Source: Channa striata
Lineage: Eukaryota > Chordata > Actinopteri > Anabantiformes > Channidae
Direction: 5' to 3'
Assembly: GCA_033026295.1 (NCBI GenBank)
Contig: CM065188.1
Span: 806,001-870,000 of the forward strand
DNA: 64,000 nt
Part shown: positions 1 to 11,405 of the stretch, one piece after another
How the letters are laid out: every line of letters starts with the position of its first letter
Numbering within the stretch: the stretch's first letter is position 1
The notes under the pieces: model-generated
Databases searched by the model: none
Told to the model about the DNA's origin: nothing
What the model saw: the letters and a program-made list of their open reading frames with translations, nothing else
Made by a program: the position numbers and the translations under genes

Positions 1-1703
1 TATATAATATTAATGCTAAAACACAAAAAGTATATGTTCTAAACAGAACATGGACTATGCAATTTCAGTAACAGTGAAGTACTTGATAAGTTACTAAGAC
101 AAAGGAACAGCTTTAGTGCAGCAGATGTCCAGGTCCTGAAGTCCTTAGTCACACATGCTGAAGTTAGTGGCTTAGAGATTTTATTTTATTTTTATTGATT
201 AATTTATTTTTTTTTAATAGGTTGATTGCTTCTTGTGTTTAGAAAACTAAAGTTTGACAGGCATGATGTCTCATGCCACGCAAAAAATGTAGCACGGGCA
301 GCATGAAAAGTCTTATTAATCTTGTCTCTGTTTTCTTATTATTCTAACTCCTTGTTCACTTTTGCATTGATAGAGAGAATGGAGGAGGACATTACATAGG
401 AAAAAAGGACTATAGAGGACAATAGTGTTACCACTTCTGTCTCCTATGATCCATTTAATGTAAAAAGTCAAAATAAGTTTTAAAGACAATACCCACAACA
501 GTGGTTACATGTCGTAACCCTGCTTTTATGAATATAGACATAGTTGTAGTATCAGTGTTGTTTCCGCTGTGTTTGCTGGGAAATTACTTGTGTTGCAGCT
601 CTCTGTGGAGGCAGGTGACCTGCTGCACCAGAGAGACCGATAACTTGTCATTTAAGCACAATACTGCTCGAATTAGCTCAAATGCTGTAAACAACCCACT
701 CTGTGAAAATTTTAAATTATCTATGCAGTGAAATTGAAACTACAAAAGCATTTTTACTAAACAAGTGTTTTTTTTTTCGGCTAAAATATCTGCCCTTGTA
801 CAAACATCCAGTTTTGTGTGTATGGTAAATTTAGTTTTTTTCATCGGTGAGAGAATTTATTAAGATTTGAGAAACATTGTAGTCTAAGAGGAGAAAAATC
901 TAACAATAGCTAATACCTTAATAAATGCAGTGCTTCCCTGTTGCATCGGACTGCATTATGATTACAGTGAATACAAAAACGAATCAAATTCTCAGTTTAG
1001 TTGCATAGCAGTGTAATTAGTAGGAGACAGGTATAGAACATTTTCATTAACGGCTTTTTGAACTGAAGCCGTTCACATTCTCCCATCACTCACCTACATT
1101 GTTTCATTACATTCAGGCCTCAACGGTTAATTAAATAACTCAATAACAAATGTTTGCTTGTATAGCAGGGCTTTATGCCAGTTGCATACAATGTATTTAG
1201 TCATCTTCTGCAATGTCCCCGTATTGTAAGGCGGTACAGCAAAAAGATTCCTGATGAAGCCATTACAGAGTAAAATAAACAGAGTATCAAAACTCAATTT
1301 GTCCATGGCATGACATCACGTGAAGGAAACACAGGACAAATTTCTATTTGAAATATCTCATTGGAACTTACAGTACAATCAGCTCAATCTCTGGCAGACA
1401 GCAGTCCACAGGATGTTTTTCTAAGGACATTTTAATATACTAATATTGATCAGCCATGGCTTCAGTTTGTTAATGAAACAGATTGCAAAGATATTTAATT
1501 AACTTTGAACATCCATCTGCAACGTTTTCCAACAGCATCAAAATCATGTTGTCCCTCATTAATATAATTTTGTCTGAATATATAATTGACTGCGCATATC
1601 TTATTGTGCTGTAGATATTTCCTTCAAATTTAAAAAGGCATAGTCATCTGTAGTCCTTGAAACAAACAAGAAAAAGATGCAGAGACACAGAAACACTATA
1701 TAC
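1..1703. other. rbfox intron (downstream of 54-nt exon)
   Basis: AT-rich intron. I looked for the next RRM exon (GFGFVTF-type coding, minus strand) and did not see it, so the intron runs off the window's left edge. No repeat or RNA gene was recognised. Confidence 0.6.
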
Positions 1704-1757
1704 CTTAGAACCACGCTCGTTGAAGATGATTTCCACATCTAAGATTTTGCCAAATTG
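1704..1757 (-). CDS. rbfox1: rbfox RRM exon, 54 nt
   Basis: This exon encodes 18 residues, QFGKILDVEIIFNERGSK, which form beta1-alpha1-beta2 of the single RRM of RBFOX splicing regulators. These are nuclear and cytoplasmic proteins that bind (U)GCAUG in pre-mRNA. On the minus strand the exon is preceded by a CAG acceptor with a pyrimidine stretch (1758-1760) and followed by a GTATAT donor (1703 downward). Its length of 54 bases, phase 0 at both ends, equals the well-known conserved RBFOX exon. The next exon, carrying the RNP1 motif (GFGFVTF), is not in the window and should lie below base 1. The family call is near certain. The paralogue (rbfox1 rather than rbfox2 or rbfox3) cannot be decided from this exon, because the residues are invariant. 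Confidence 0.95.
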
Positions 1758-1880
1758 CTGTGAAGAAATACAGTGAAATGCTGAGTAATAGTGTTTTTTA
1801 AATTAATCTCCAGACATATTTTGTCATCAAGTTAGAAAGATGCGTCAAATGTCACGTCTGCCATTTCTTGTTGTACTTAC

Positions 1881-2027
1881 ACCGAACATTTGCCTGAGAT
1901 CTGGGTCTCTGAACCTGAAGGGGATGTTGGAGACGTGAAGTCTCTTGGGTTGAGCCTTGCTGTCTGTGCTTTCGGGTACAGTCTGTGATGGTGGCTGACT
2001 GTCTGTCTGGGCGGCATCGTCCGTCTG
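1881..2027 (-). CDS. rbfox1: rbfox linker and RRM-start exon, 147 nt
   Basis: The exon has 49 codons, phase 0 at both ends. The first 26 or so residues are a polar, Gln/Ser/Thr-rich linker starting QTDDAAQTDSQP. Then comes PKRLHVSNIPFRFRDPDL, which holds the RNP2 motif (LHVSNI) and the loop aromatic of FRF that is known in human RBFOX1 to stack on the RNA. It ends RQMFG, which joins exactly to QFGKIL of the 54-base exon. The donor is GTAAGT (1875-1880) and the acceptor is TTTCCAG followed by CAG, so a NAGNAG alternative starting at 2024 would drop one Gln. QTDDAA resembles mammalian RBFOX1, while AAQTDSQP also resembles RBFOX3. The paralogue call therefore rests mainly on the upstream exon. 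Confidence 0.95.
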
Positions 2028-5000
2028 CTGGAAAGCACAGTATACAGGAGAGCAATTAGTGATGTTTGAAGACATGTGCGACAACTTCTCAACATTATCT
2101 AACCACATCATATTTTAAACATAACAAAATGGAATCCACGATTCTGTATGTCTCCTCTAATAGCGAGAGCATCCGCATTCAATAACAGACACGTCATTAC
2201 TGGCATTTGGACAAAGTTCGTTAAAAAGTTTATTTAAACTTATAGTTCAAAATGACTTGAACTATAAAGAAGTGAAATATGCAAACACTTAGACCTAATC
2301 CACAAATGCACTGAGCACCAGCAGAAGTCTTTGTTTGCTTTTAGCTCCCAGTGTGAGTGAGATCAATGGCTGCTAAACACAGGAGAGAACTCCACAGTCT
2401 CATGTGCATGTGATCATTCCAGACATGGTTGGTGTGCCCCAGTACTGGCTTTGAAGAAGTCTTATACGGAAAGAGGGAAGTATAACAGATTGTTCCACGC
2501 AAAGCTGGCATCAAAAAACAAAAATTAGATTAAAGTGAAGCCTCTCTGACAAGGTGTTGCTCCAAAGAGTTGTTGATTGTTCCTTGCAGCGTGTATGACA
2601 TAAACCCACCGTTATCTGAAGGAGGAGGTGGGGTTATCATGACTGTTGCTACATGTTTTTGGTTGAATAATACATGTACATTATGTAAAAGTGGCTGACA
2701 TTACAAGAAAAATTGTTTTTCATTATTCTTGCCTGTTTTGTCTTGCTCACCAACACTCTCCGGCTCCACGCCAGCTGAAAATACGGCCTACATATGTGTA
2801 GGTGTGTGTGTGCATGCTTGAGAAGGAGCATAAGGATTACAGACTGCAAGATTTCAACGCTTAGGTGTACGGCCACATATGGAAAGGAACATATTGCCAT
2901 CTGCACAGGGCTGCTCATCGTGGTGAAATCCACCTACACCCGCAGCGAGGAACTAAAACAAACAAACAGTGAGACAATGCTTTGCATCGCATGTCTTTTG
3001 GCATCACAGACTAAGTGTGGCAAGGCCAAACCTGAACGTAGAGCCGATTACGATGGATTGGCAATATTAAACACAGATGACTAACACACTCAGGCTAACA
3101 TGGCGGTCTCAGAGAAGCACTATGTAATATGCAGATGAACCTATGCACAGAAGTTACTGTTATTATTTAAGGGGGCCTGTGGGTTGGGATGCAACCTCTC
3201 TTTCTGGCCACTGTCCACACTTCTGTGGAGCTGAAAGCTGCAGTCTTAAGACCTTAGATTTAAAATTGCAAATGGTCTTAAGTTTGAGACGAGCCACATT
3301 GTGTGCGACACAACATTTGAGGAGTAGAGGAGAGACTTGTTGAAGTGCAGGAGAATCCTTCAAGTTTGATGGTGTAAGGTTATATTAAAAAACTACGGAG
3401 GCTAAATTAATGCATGATTCAGCTTTCAAATAAGTTTCAATGAACAAACATGAATGGAACCGGTACAGAGAGAGAGGAAGAGACGGTGGAGGACAGGGAG
3501 GGAATGTTAGTTTAAATTACAGGGAACAACACAATCTTGAGTTTGTAGTGGTCTAAAAATGAATATATAACCACTAACTTTCCACAAGCTTCAACAGGAT
3601 AAATGACAACAGGAAATTCATAAAATTTCATAAGCCCATCATCTGGTAATTTATGGACGCAAAAATGTCACTGCATTGATCAGGACATGTGTCGTAAAAC
3701 GTTGTCCCCAATCTGGTGCCAGATCAGTTGGTGCAGTGTAGTGTTAGTTGTCTCTGTCTTTCTCTGTCTCTCCTCCTGAAGCAGCCCATTGTTGTTGTCA
3801 GTCAAAAGAGACAAATATTCTTAAGCACGCTAGATTGTATCCTTATTTCATATAGTCCTCACCAATTCTTTGTACTTTACAATCATCATTTATAATATGT
3901 ATTTATTATAATGATGTTGCTGGTGTTGTAACTTGAATCCACTCTTAGCCAGTTCAGCTTGCTTCATGATACAGACTCTAGATGGTCAATCAGTGTTAAT
4001 TACAAGCTATTTACACATTTATTAATAATGCAACTTTACTTCTTTTTTTTCAACAATGTTACTGAAAACAAAAACATAAAGTTTTCATGAAAATTTTTTT
4101 TTTTTTTTTAATCAACAAGAAATGAAAAGTCATAGGACATATGGACATACTGCACGTCTACAAGATTTTGAAACATTCAAATAAAATAATGCTCCTGTAT
4201 ACACCGCATGACTGTGCTCCTAACATGTTTAGCACGTCTTCCTGTCCTTCTTTGGACTACACTGCTGGCATGAGTTCCTCTTGCAGTCACTCTGTTGGGC
4301 GAGGGCATAGGTTCGGTCTCAACATTGCTAGGGGACGTAACAGACACCATGACTGTGGCTGCAAGTGACACAAGAGTGGCCAGTGTTACACTCCCAGTGT
4401 AGTTACACTACCTGCAGCTGAACATGTGTGTGTTGAGATTCGCATGGTCATAACCTGACTCAGGACTCACATAGATCTGGGCCTGAAAACGGGGGCCTGT
4501 CTGTCCTTTTACAATATTGGTAGGGACATGTTCCTCTCACCCTAATAGACATCTGCACGTGTGAACCTTCTGTGAATCCTAGAATCATGTTCTTTTACAT
4601 TCCTTAAATAAATAAATAAAAAGATGATAATTGTAAAACTGCAAGTAGTAGACAGACGGGCTCTGAGGCTGTGGGCATATGGGCTCAGTCTGGAGCAGTC
4701 TGCATGGCTGTGGGGTTCTCTGGTCTGGGCTGTATTAGACTCTCTTCCATTATCTTTATAAAATTTCCCCTCTGACTCTGAATTGACAGAGACATAATGT
4801 TGAACATACTCCTATATGGACACTTCATCCCACTGTCCAAAATTCATTCCAACGGCCTCCTAATATTTTTGCCACGCTTCTTGTCTTACTGACAGGTTGA
4901 GTTGTGTAGGACACGAAAATGAGAAAACAAACCTTATCATGCTTGAAATATAACGTTGTTGCAACATGTTGCCAGCCAGTAATTAGTTTACTGCAACTTT

Positions 5001-5519
5001 AAACGTGTGTTTGCATGCGTGGGAGATGGAGGAACTTTTCCAAGGACGCGGGTGTTTTGGTGGAGGTGGTGTTAAGGTGACATTCAAAAAAATCTATAAT
5101 CTCTTTATTTATCTGTGTAGTTATTTTTATATTTATTTATATATGCATTTATTGTCTGTTTTCTCCATGTCTAGGTGTTCTCAACCACAGTTTTCCTAAC
5201 TGCATTCTGAGAGAGCCAAACACCACCAACGTAATAGTATGTGCTCCAGCTAAATGTACTTTAGCCAGCAAGTCTTAGGACAAAAAAATAATGAATCCCT
5301 TCAGACCCAGATAGCATATAAGAGTGAACATGTGTGATACACACTTCAGAAATACACAGCCCATCAAAACAATTGGAGCACACTCAGGCTGCAGAGACAG
5401 ACTCCAGATAACCAATTGACTTTTAATTTGACTTTTGAAGAAATGCAAGAGTCCCCCGTCTTTCCCAAACCATGACTCTTTTGTGGGGACCGGACCTTGT
5501 AAAGGCAGGCCAGAAACAA
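2028..5519. other. rbfox intron, no recognised features
   Basis: Unique-looking intronic sequence with short homopolymer runs, such as a T-run near 4092-4110. No transposon, exon or RNA gene was recognised. The open frames here are short and lack family motifs. Confidence 0.5.
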
Positions 5520-5935
5520 AGACTGACAAAGATCAAGGCAGCAAAGAGGGGCTATGATGAGAAGCTGCTAAACAGTTTGCATTGACCAGCTGGCACATCT
5601 CTGTACTTAGATCTTCAACCGTTCCCTGCAGATGTGTAAAGTGCCAAACTGCAGACAGACAGTCATCCATCATCCCGCTGGCGGACTGTCAGCGTCCACA
5701 ATCTGAGCGACTCCAGGCCAGTTGCCCTTACATCTGTGGTCATGAAGTCGTTTGAGAGGCTGGTGCAGAACCACCTAAAGGACATCACAGACCTGCTGGA
5801 TCCCCTGCAGTTTGTCTACAGGGAAAACAGGTCGGCTGATGATGCAGTAAACCTAGGACTCCATTACATCCAGTAGCACCTCGATCTCCCTGGCACATAT
5901 GGATTTTGTTTGTGGACTTGCTGTGGCTTTCAATA
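5520..5935 (+). mobile_element. LINE fragment (family B), reverse transcriptase N-part
   Basis: The translation contains SDSRPVALTSVVMKSFERLV (one frame), followed by LLDPLQFVYRENRSADDAVN. This is the start of the reverse transcriptase of a non-LTR retrotransposon of the jockey/CR1-like group common in fish. The frame is broken by stops and shifts. It ends abruptly where the Ty1/copia LTR begins. The 3' part of the same type of LINE resumes on the same strand at 11406, so this looks like one LINE interrupted by the copia element, with its middle part missing. Confidence 0.75.
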
Positions 5936-6056
5936 TGTTAGTGCACCACAGACACTTATTTGCAAACTGCTTTTTTTGGCAATGACCATCTTCAATCAAC
6001 AAAAATATCGACCATGATAATAAATATGGATTGTATGCAATATGTGCATACTAACA
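5936..6056 (-). repeat. 3' LTR of the copia element
   Basis: About 121 bases, starting TGTTAGT and ending GCACTAACA on the minus strand. It is similar over roughly 60 bases to the sequence at the far end of the element (11337-11400). The similarity weakens in the remaining half, so the LTRs are old or partly rearranged. Confidence 0.6.
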
Positions 6057-6284
6057 TAGCTTGGACTTAACAAACTCTATCTCTTCTTAAAAAATGTACA
6101 TGGACTGAGAGACCCCTTCTAAATACAAAAACAACAATATATTTTAATTTTTAATTTCTTGTACCATGTCTACTTAAATTAATTTTCCATTGTCTTTCAC
6201 CTAGTGCTTTAAGTAACTGGAGAGCTGATGTCCCCTTTTGGTAAAACACTCACCAAGTTGTTCTTTTTTGTTGTACCACAGCAC

Positions 6285-6710
6285 TCACACCTCAATCAGT
6301 TCTTTGATGCTGTTTATTTCCAAATGAAGTCTTTTCTCAGCAACTGACTTTGTAGACTTTAGTGCATCGACAAGTGAATGGTTGTCTGTGACACAAGTTA
6401 TTGGTGTTATGTGTTTTGTATCACCAGCAGTGACCTCGGAGAAAAGTGCGTAATCTATACCATCTGACATTGCAATTGTTTCACCAGCAACTTTGCTCCT
6501 CACAATTCTCTTTACTTGTTTCGACTGCCAGGAAAAAAGAGAGAATTTTCCATATTCTCTCATTAGAATGATCAAGTGTCCCCCTTGAGTGCCATGATCT
6601 GAGAGGTTGTCAAACGAGGCATCAATGAATACAACCAACTTGACTGTACTTGCTCTGCCCAAGTATTGGAAGCACAGAACAACCTTCTTGGATTTAAGTC
6701 TGCACACCAC
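6285..6710 (-). pseudogene. copia RNase H domain remnant
   Basis: An open stretch of 141 codons. Visible motifs are FIDASFDNLSDHGTQGGHL (RNase H start, Asp in the DASF context), FSWQSKQVKRIVRS, AGETIAMSDGIDYA (the catalytic Glu region) and VTDNHSLVDALKSTKS (the D-N motif). It is the C-terminal domain of the copia polyprotein and degrades the RNA strand during reverse transcription. It lies next to the 3' LTR as expected. The domain is nearly intact, but it is separated from RT by frame breaks. Confidence 0.8.
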
Positions 6711-6899
6711 TCTGTTTGCCTCATCAAGAGTCTGTACAGTTGCATCAGCTTACCGGTGTCACACAGAACATCTGGTTTGCTCTGTCGTGCTACCCAAAGT
6801 ATTTGACAATCTTTGACCTAAGCTGATCCTTCTCCTTCTCACAAAGTGGCGAGCCTTATTCCACAGCTTGTGAAGTATCCTTGTGCATGGGCTATATAT

Positions 6900-8072
6900 T
6901 TAGAATGTAGTTGTCCTAATGAATCTGTACTTTGCCCTCAACTGTTTCAAATTCCATTCCCACATTGCAGAAGTTGTCACGTTCCTCATGTCCAACTTGA
7001 AACATGCTTTGAGGTGAGGTATCACTGTTGTGGAGAAGATCTGTGTGTCTCCCCAGATCAAATCATTCACATAGCAGGTAAGAGCTCCCATCACTCTTTG
7101 GTCCTGATCTGGCCAAAAGAACACAGCTGGATAAATTCGGGACAATAATCCTCAAGCTTTTCATGTCTTTTGTACCAGTACAGTGAAGCATTAGCCAGAC
7201 CATGCACACACTTTCTAAGCTTCCATATGGTTCCCTCACAGTTGGCCTCAAAAGAAGGTCTGATGTAAAGGTCTCGTGACAGTTCCACTCCCTGCAGTAA
7301 TGCAGATTTTCTATCCATAGAGTCAAGTGTCCATTGTCTTTGACAAAAATAAAAAGCAGCCGAAGTGATTCAGAGATACATGTAGGTGAGTTCTTTTTTA
7401 ACTCTGACACATCTTGCTCCTTAAAACCTCTGGGTACAAGTCCAGCTTTGGCACTAAACCAGTTACAGCATTTTTTAGTGCACAAATCCTTCTGGTAGAA
7501 ATGCACTACTATCCATGATCTTTAACTTTCTCAAAGACATTATTATAACACCAGTTGTTTATCTCTTCTTGCTTTGTCAAATGTGACATATTTTGTTACC
7601 AATATACAGCATCTTCACTATCTGTATCAATAGTAGTGACAGTGTATTCTATTTGAAGGCAATTTTCATTTGACAAGTCAGTTGATCTTGTAACACCTGC
7701 AACATCAGTGGGTTCAACAAGCAACATATTGTGCCAGTTCTTATGTTTACCTGTAGCTTTTCCTGCTCGACCTAGAAGTTTAGCTGTAAGCAGAATACCT
7801 TTGTCACCATCTCTATATTTAACAACTTGACCTGTTTTCAACAATACAGTATTGTCATTCTTTGTTACCAACATGCGCCTCTGTGTCTTCACTGGTGTGT
7901 CGCTTTGCTGCAGCCTGCACAATAGCGGTGACATCTGTTTCCCCTTCTTGTGATAACTCTTGCTGCAAATCTTCACCAGATTCTTCTTCTGTTTGCTTTC
8001 TATTGTTTTCAGCATATCCTTGTCCTTGTGCATGGTCCATGTCATTTTCTGCATTCACTTTTCTTAGATGGC
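6900..8072 (-). pseudogene. copia integrase-RT linker and reverse transcriptase remnant
   Basis: From the N-terminal side: VVKYRDGDKG and GRAGKATGKHKNWHN (integrase C-terminal/linker, 7600-8050), then KSALLQGVELSRDLYIRPSF and LRKCVHGLANASLYWYKRHE (RT fingers/palm, about 7090-7320), then ALTCYVNDLIWGDT (palm motif, about 7040-7090). The expected catalytic YVDD reads YVND here, so a metal-binding Asp is lost. At least two frame changes separate the blocks. This is the RT of the same element as the flanking integrase and RNase H. Confidence 0.8.
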
Positions 8073-8560
8073 TGTCATGTGTGAGGATTTTTAAAGACCC
8101 AGAAAGACAACAACGAGAGGGAGTGCAGATCGAACGTGAAACTTTATTTGTACTAAATCAAACCAAACACACCAGGTCCAAAAACCAAAAACCCAAAAAC
8201 CAGAAACCAAATAAACCAAAAAAACCAAAAAAACCAAAAAGGCAGAAACCAAACCTCAGAGACCAAACCTCAGTATACGGGGAAAACGGGCAATTAGTCC
8301 AAAAGCTTGAAAGTACAGAAATCCAAATAACAGGGTCCAAGAACAACGACGTCGGGACAATGACAACAACAAGAATCTGGCGGTGAGCTGTGGTGAAAGG
8401 CAGGTATAAATGGACAGGGGGAACAGGTGAAACCAATTGAGAACAAACGAGGGTGATGAAGTTGGCGGAGGAATTGTGGAGCAGGACAGGATGTGGAGGA
8501 GAGCGGGTGACAAAATAAGAGTCCGGGGGGCAAGTGGAGCTGAGGGACCGAATCATGACA
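8073..8560 (-). mobile_element. Solo LTR, probably gypsy-type
   Basis: 488 bases bounded by TGTCATG at the left and CATGACA at the right. It is flanked on both sides by the 5-base direct repeat ATGGC (8068-8072 and 8561-8565). TG...CA ends with a 5-base target duplication are the hallmarks of an LTR, and no internal coding region or second LTR is present, so this is a solo LTR left by recombination. An AATAAA-type signal near 8139-8145 on the minus strand and a CGGTCCCTCAGC-like start suggest minus orientation. It contains an A/C-rich AACCAAA repeat (8160-8250). It sits inside the copia element. Confidence 0.8.
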
Positions 8561-10341
8561 ATGGCGTTCCCTGACGCAGGTTTCTCCATGTCGGACAAAC
8601 ACTATGCACCATCTTGACCAGAGACAGTTCCTGGGCCTTTCCACTCTGAACAGTCGATTCTTTTGTAGTAACCTTTGTTTGCCTTTACATATTTTTCATC
8701 TGTGTGACAAAGTAGCTTTCGTAATGCTCTTCGGATTCTCTCTAAACACTCTTCAACAAAAGCTTTTCTTGATACATGTAAGGCAGAGATATGTCTTGGT
8801 ACCCATTCACTCGTTGTTGTACCTTCTAGTGCTGGAGGCCTATCAGTTAGCAGAGTAAGTTGGGATTCTGTCCGAATACTATGATGATGAGGGCTGCAGC
8901 CATGGACATTTTACAGGATGTTCTTTCTCATAAGAGCCCAGTCCATTGCAGTGTGCCACTCACATCTGTAGGAGACTTCACTTTTTTTATGATCTCTGTA
9001 AGTGTTTGCTTATGTCGCTCCAGAAGTCCATTACTCCATGGACTATATGCAGCTGTTGTCTTTACTTCTATGTTAAAATGTTCTTCCACTCAATTAATCC
9101 AAAATGCCGCAGCAAGATTACTGACTGGGATTGGTAAGAGAGATCATATTTCACCTTCTCTAGCTTCTTTCCATTGGCTTCCCATTAAATGTAGAATAGA
9201 ATTTAAAACCCTTCTTCTTACCTAAAAAAGCGCTAAACAGTCAAGCTCCATCATACCTAAAAGATTTCTTAGTACCAGATCGCCTACTAGACCACTTCGG
9301 TCCCAAAATGCAGGCCTACTTGTGGTTCCCAGAATTTCCAAATGTAGAATGGGCGGCAGAGCCTTTAGCTATCAAGCTCCTCTCCTGTGGAACCAGCTCC
9401 CAGTCCAGATTCAGGAAGCAGACACCTTCTCTACTTTTAAGACTAGGCTCAAAAACCTCCTCTTCCATAAAGCTTATAGTTAGTTATAGTCATGCTGCTA
9501 TTGGCTTAGACTGCTGGGGGACTCTGCACTGAGCCACTTTCCTCTTCTCTTCACTCTCTCCTCTCACCCCACATTTATAATGTCACCACTGTATGACATT
9601 AATTCTGTATCTTCTTTGTCCCGTAGTCGTCTTTCTCCCTCTCTGTCTCCCTCTCTCTGTCCCTGTCTTTAAGTGTCCCTGGATTTGGCGCTGTGTGTCT
9701 TCCAGTGCGCAGCTACTGGTCCTAACAACCTGCCCAATGTTTTGTTGTTGCTTTTGTTGCTCTGTTCTTTTCTCTCCTTAACCTTCCAATCACCCCAATC
9801 GGTCAAGGCAGATGGCCGCCCACCCTGAGCCTGGTTCTGTTGGAGGTTTCTTCCGTTAAAGGGAGTGCCTTGAGATGATTTTGTTGTAAATTGGCACTAT
9901 ATAAATAAAGTTGAATTGAATTCCATGTCTCTCACCTCATCATATTAAACTCCCCATTGTCACTGAACAGTTTCTGGGGTGGCCCATGTATGCTTATCAA
10001 GTCATATACAAAAGTTTTCACTATCTCAGGTGACCTCTTTGTGGTCAGGATGCTGCCTCCAATAAACTGTGTAAACTGATCAACAATGTGGAGATTCATT
10101 ATACTTTGATACCAGTGGCAGGCCAACAGCACGCTTTGGTTTGGTCTTACCATTTCTTTGGAATACTTCACATTCATTCACAATTCTTTGTGGGATTATG
10201 TTGCATTCAGTTACCTTATTTCCTGAGCTACTGAGAAGTCTCTGTAATCTGTCAGCAGAAGCATGATCAAATTGTTTGTGAAAGTTCTGCTGAATTCATA
10301 GTTTCTGATATTGTAAAGATCTCGTTCTTATTCTCTTGTTC
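8561..10341 (-). pseudogene. copia integrase remnant, interrupted
   Basis: The integrase core reads ACHWYQSIMNLHIVDQFTQF then SIHGPPQKLFSDNGEF at 9932-10177. It continues beyond a LINE insertion as FNIEVKTTAAYSPWSNGLLE and a following ERHKQTLTE (about 8990-9080), where the SPWSNG...E is the third acidic-residue region. The C-terminal part shows NPNLPSVL, ALEGTT, ERIRRALR and GPGTVSGQDG near 8620-8900. The catalytic layout is the D,D35E integrase that inserts the cDNA. The reading frame is broken several times in addition to the insertion. Confidence 0.8.
9089..9920 (+). mobile_element. 5'-truncated LINE (family A) inside copia integrase
   Basis: It encodes the C-terminal end of a LINE polyprotein (LIQNAAARLLTGIGKRDHIS, then HWLPIKCRIEFKTLLLT). 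A 3' UTR follows, ending in the TATAAATAAAGTTGAATTGAA tail typical of this fish L2/CR1-group family. TTCCA occurs on both sides (9084-9088 and 9921-9925) and the copia integrase reads through if the insert is removed. The truncated 5' end and tail are what target-primed reverse transcription leaves. Confidence 0.85.
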
Positions 10342-10860
10342 TTACTGAATGTCATCTGAAGTACTGGTTACAATCTGCTCTTTATGCTGAACTTCTTTAG
10401 GTGTATTATTTTTATCTGTTATCTTTACACAGTAATGCCCCGAGCTAATGAACTCTAGCTCCACGGACTGATTGAACATCCATGCTCTGTCATTTTTCAT
10501 GTCCAAAACTGCTTCAGTCCTTTTTAAAGACATTTTACTTAACAGCAGTGGGATGTTTGCTGGCAAAAATTTTGTTTCAATTTTGCACTTTGTCCAGTTC
10601 TTGCTGGAATTATCATGTTTTTGACTGAATAGACCAAATTCCCATCTCCAAACCTAAAGGGTCTTTCACTGTGTTTTTTTAGATTATTTGGTTCAGCCCT
10701 GCAATGTACTTTTCTAGCCTTTTCTGTCCACATACAGTCTGTGTGCACGCTATATCTATAATTGCTGAGCCAAAACATTCAGGATTTTAGCTTCAGACAG
10801 TGCCTCTTCTGTGTAGAGAGTAATGTTATACTTCTCTATATTCTCCATTTTACTGTCTTC
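10342..10860 (-). pseudogene. copia protease region remnant
   Basis: Contains RFGDGN (a flap-like motif) and ANIPLLLSKMSLKRTEAVLD followed by SGHYCV, matching the C-terminal half of copia aspartic proteases of this lineage. I could not see an intact D-S/T-G active site in one frame. Confidence 0.6.
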
Positions 10861-11258
10861 GGTCAGCTTGATTTGCCCACCTCTGTGTGTAACAGTCCTG
10901 GTTAAGTGTTGAAGCAGATGCATAAATCTGCTTCAAATCTGCACAAGCTAGCTGGTAAAGCTACCTGTCGGTCTTTCACCTCGAAAGATGCAGTATCTAA
11001 CAGTTTAAAAGCCAGTATTGCATCTCATCCGAGATTATTGCTGCTCAAAGTCAATAATGTAGTCCGTCATGGACACCTTACCATCTTTCCTTCTCTTCTT
11101 TAAGAAGCAAGTCATCAAGTTTTGCCAACAAAGTAGTCATACCATTGTCTGTGTTAAAGTGATCAACGCCATTTCCCTCGCTCTGCCCGATAGTGCCAAA
11201 GCCACAGCAAGCGCTTTTTTACTTTCAAGCTCTGTAACTCTTGTCCATATGCGGCCAT
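10861..11258 (-). pseudogene. copia gag remnant
   Basis: A Met codon at 11258 opens MAAYGQELQSLK, next to the 5' LTR, as expected for gag. Frame-shifted downstream pieces include DYIIDFEQQ and LAFKLLDTASFEVKDRQVAL, which fit the copia gag (UBN2-type) domain that forms the particle. Multiple frameshifts and stops are present. Confidence 0.65.
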
Positions 11259-11284
11259 CTTCAGCTTAACAACCCTTGTGCCCA

Positions 11285-11405
11285 CCCAACATATTACTCC
11301 TTCACAATAAAAGCACTCTTACTGGGAGGTTATTCACTCAACAAAAATATAGACCACGTAGATAAATATGCATTGTATACAATATGTGTATATTAACACC
11401 TAACA
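11285..11405 (-). repeat. 5' LTR of the copia element
   Basis: On the minus strand it begins TGTTAGGTG at 11405, directly next to resumed LINE sequence at 11406. The internal boundary near 11285-11293 is uncertain. It contains AATAAA-like sequence on the plus strand only by chance. Matched to the 3' LTR by the shared ATATTG(T/C)ATACAAT and TATTTTTGTTGA segments. Confidence 0.55.

Larger units (their letters stand above)
5936..11405 (-). mobile_element. Decayed Ty1/copia-type LTR retrotransposon
   Basis: The element runs on the minus strand: 5' LTR near 11290-11405, gag, protease, integrase, reverse transcriptase, RNase H, then 3' LTR at 5936-6056. The gag-protease-integrase-RT order is diagnostic of Ty1/copia. 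The two ends share about 60 bases of clear similarity (near 5996-6056 and 11337-11400) and each begins TGTTAG on the minus strand. The left LTR also ends CTAACA, giving a short inverted terminus. Sequence style suggests the animal copia lineage found in fish and crustaceans (GalEA-like; recalled, not searched). The element is dead: frames are broken, the RT motif is altered, and a solo LTR (8073-8560) and a LINE (9089-9920) interrupt it. I found no matching target duplication at its outer ends. Confidence 0.85.

Noticed and set aside
1845..2111. Treating the 88-codon minus-strand frame over the rbfox exon as a whole gene
   Set aside because: The splice acceptor at 2028-2030 and donor at 1875-1880 show that only 1881-2027 is coding. 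The rest is intron.
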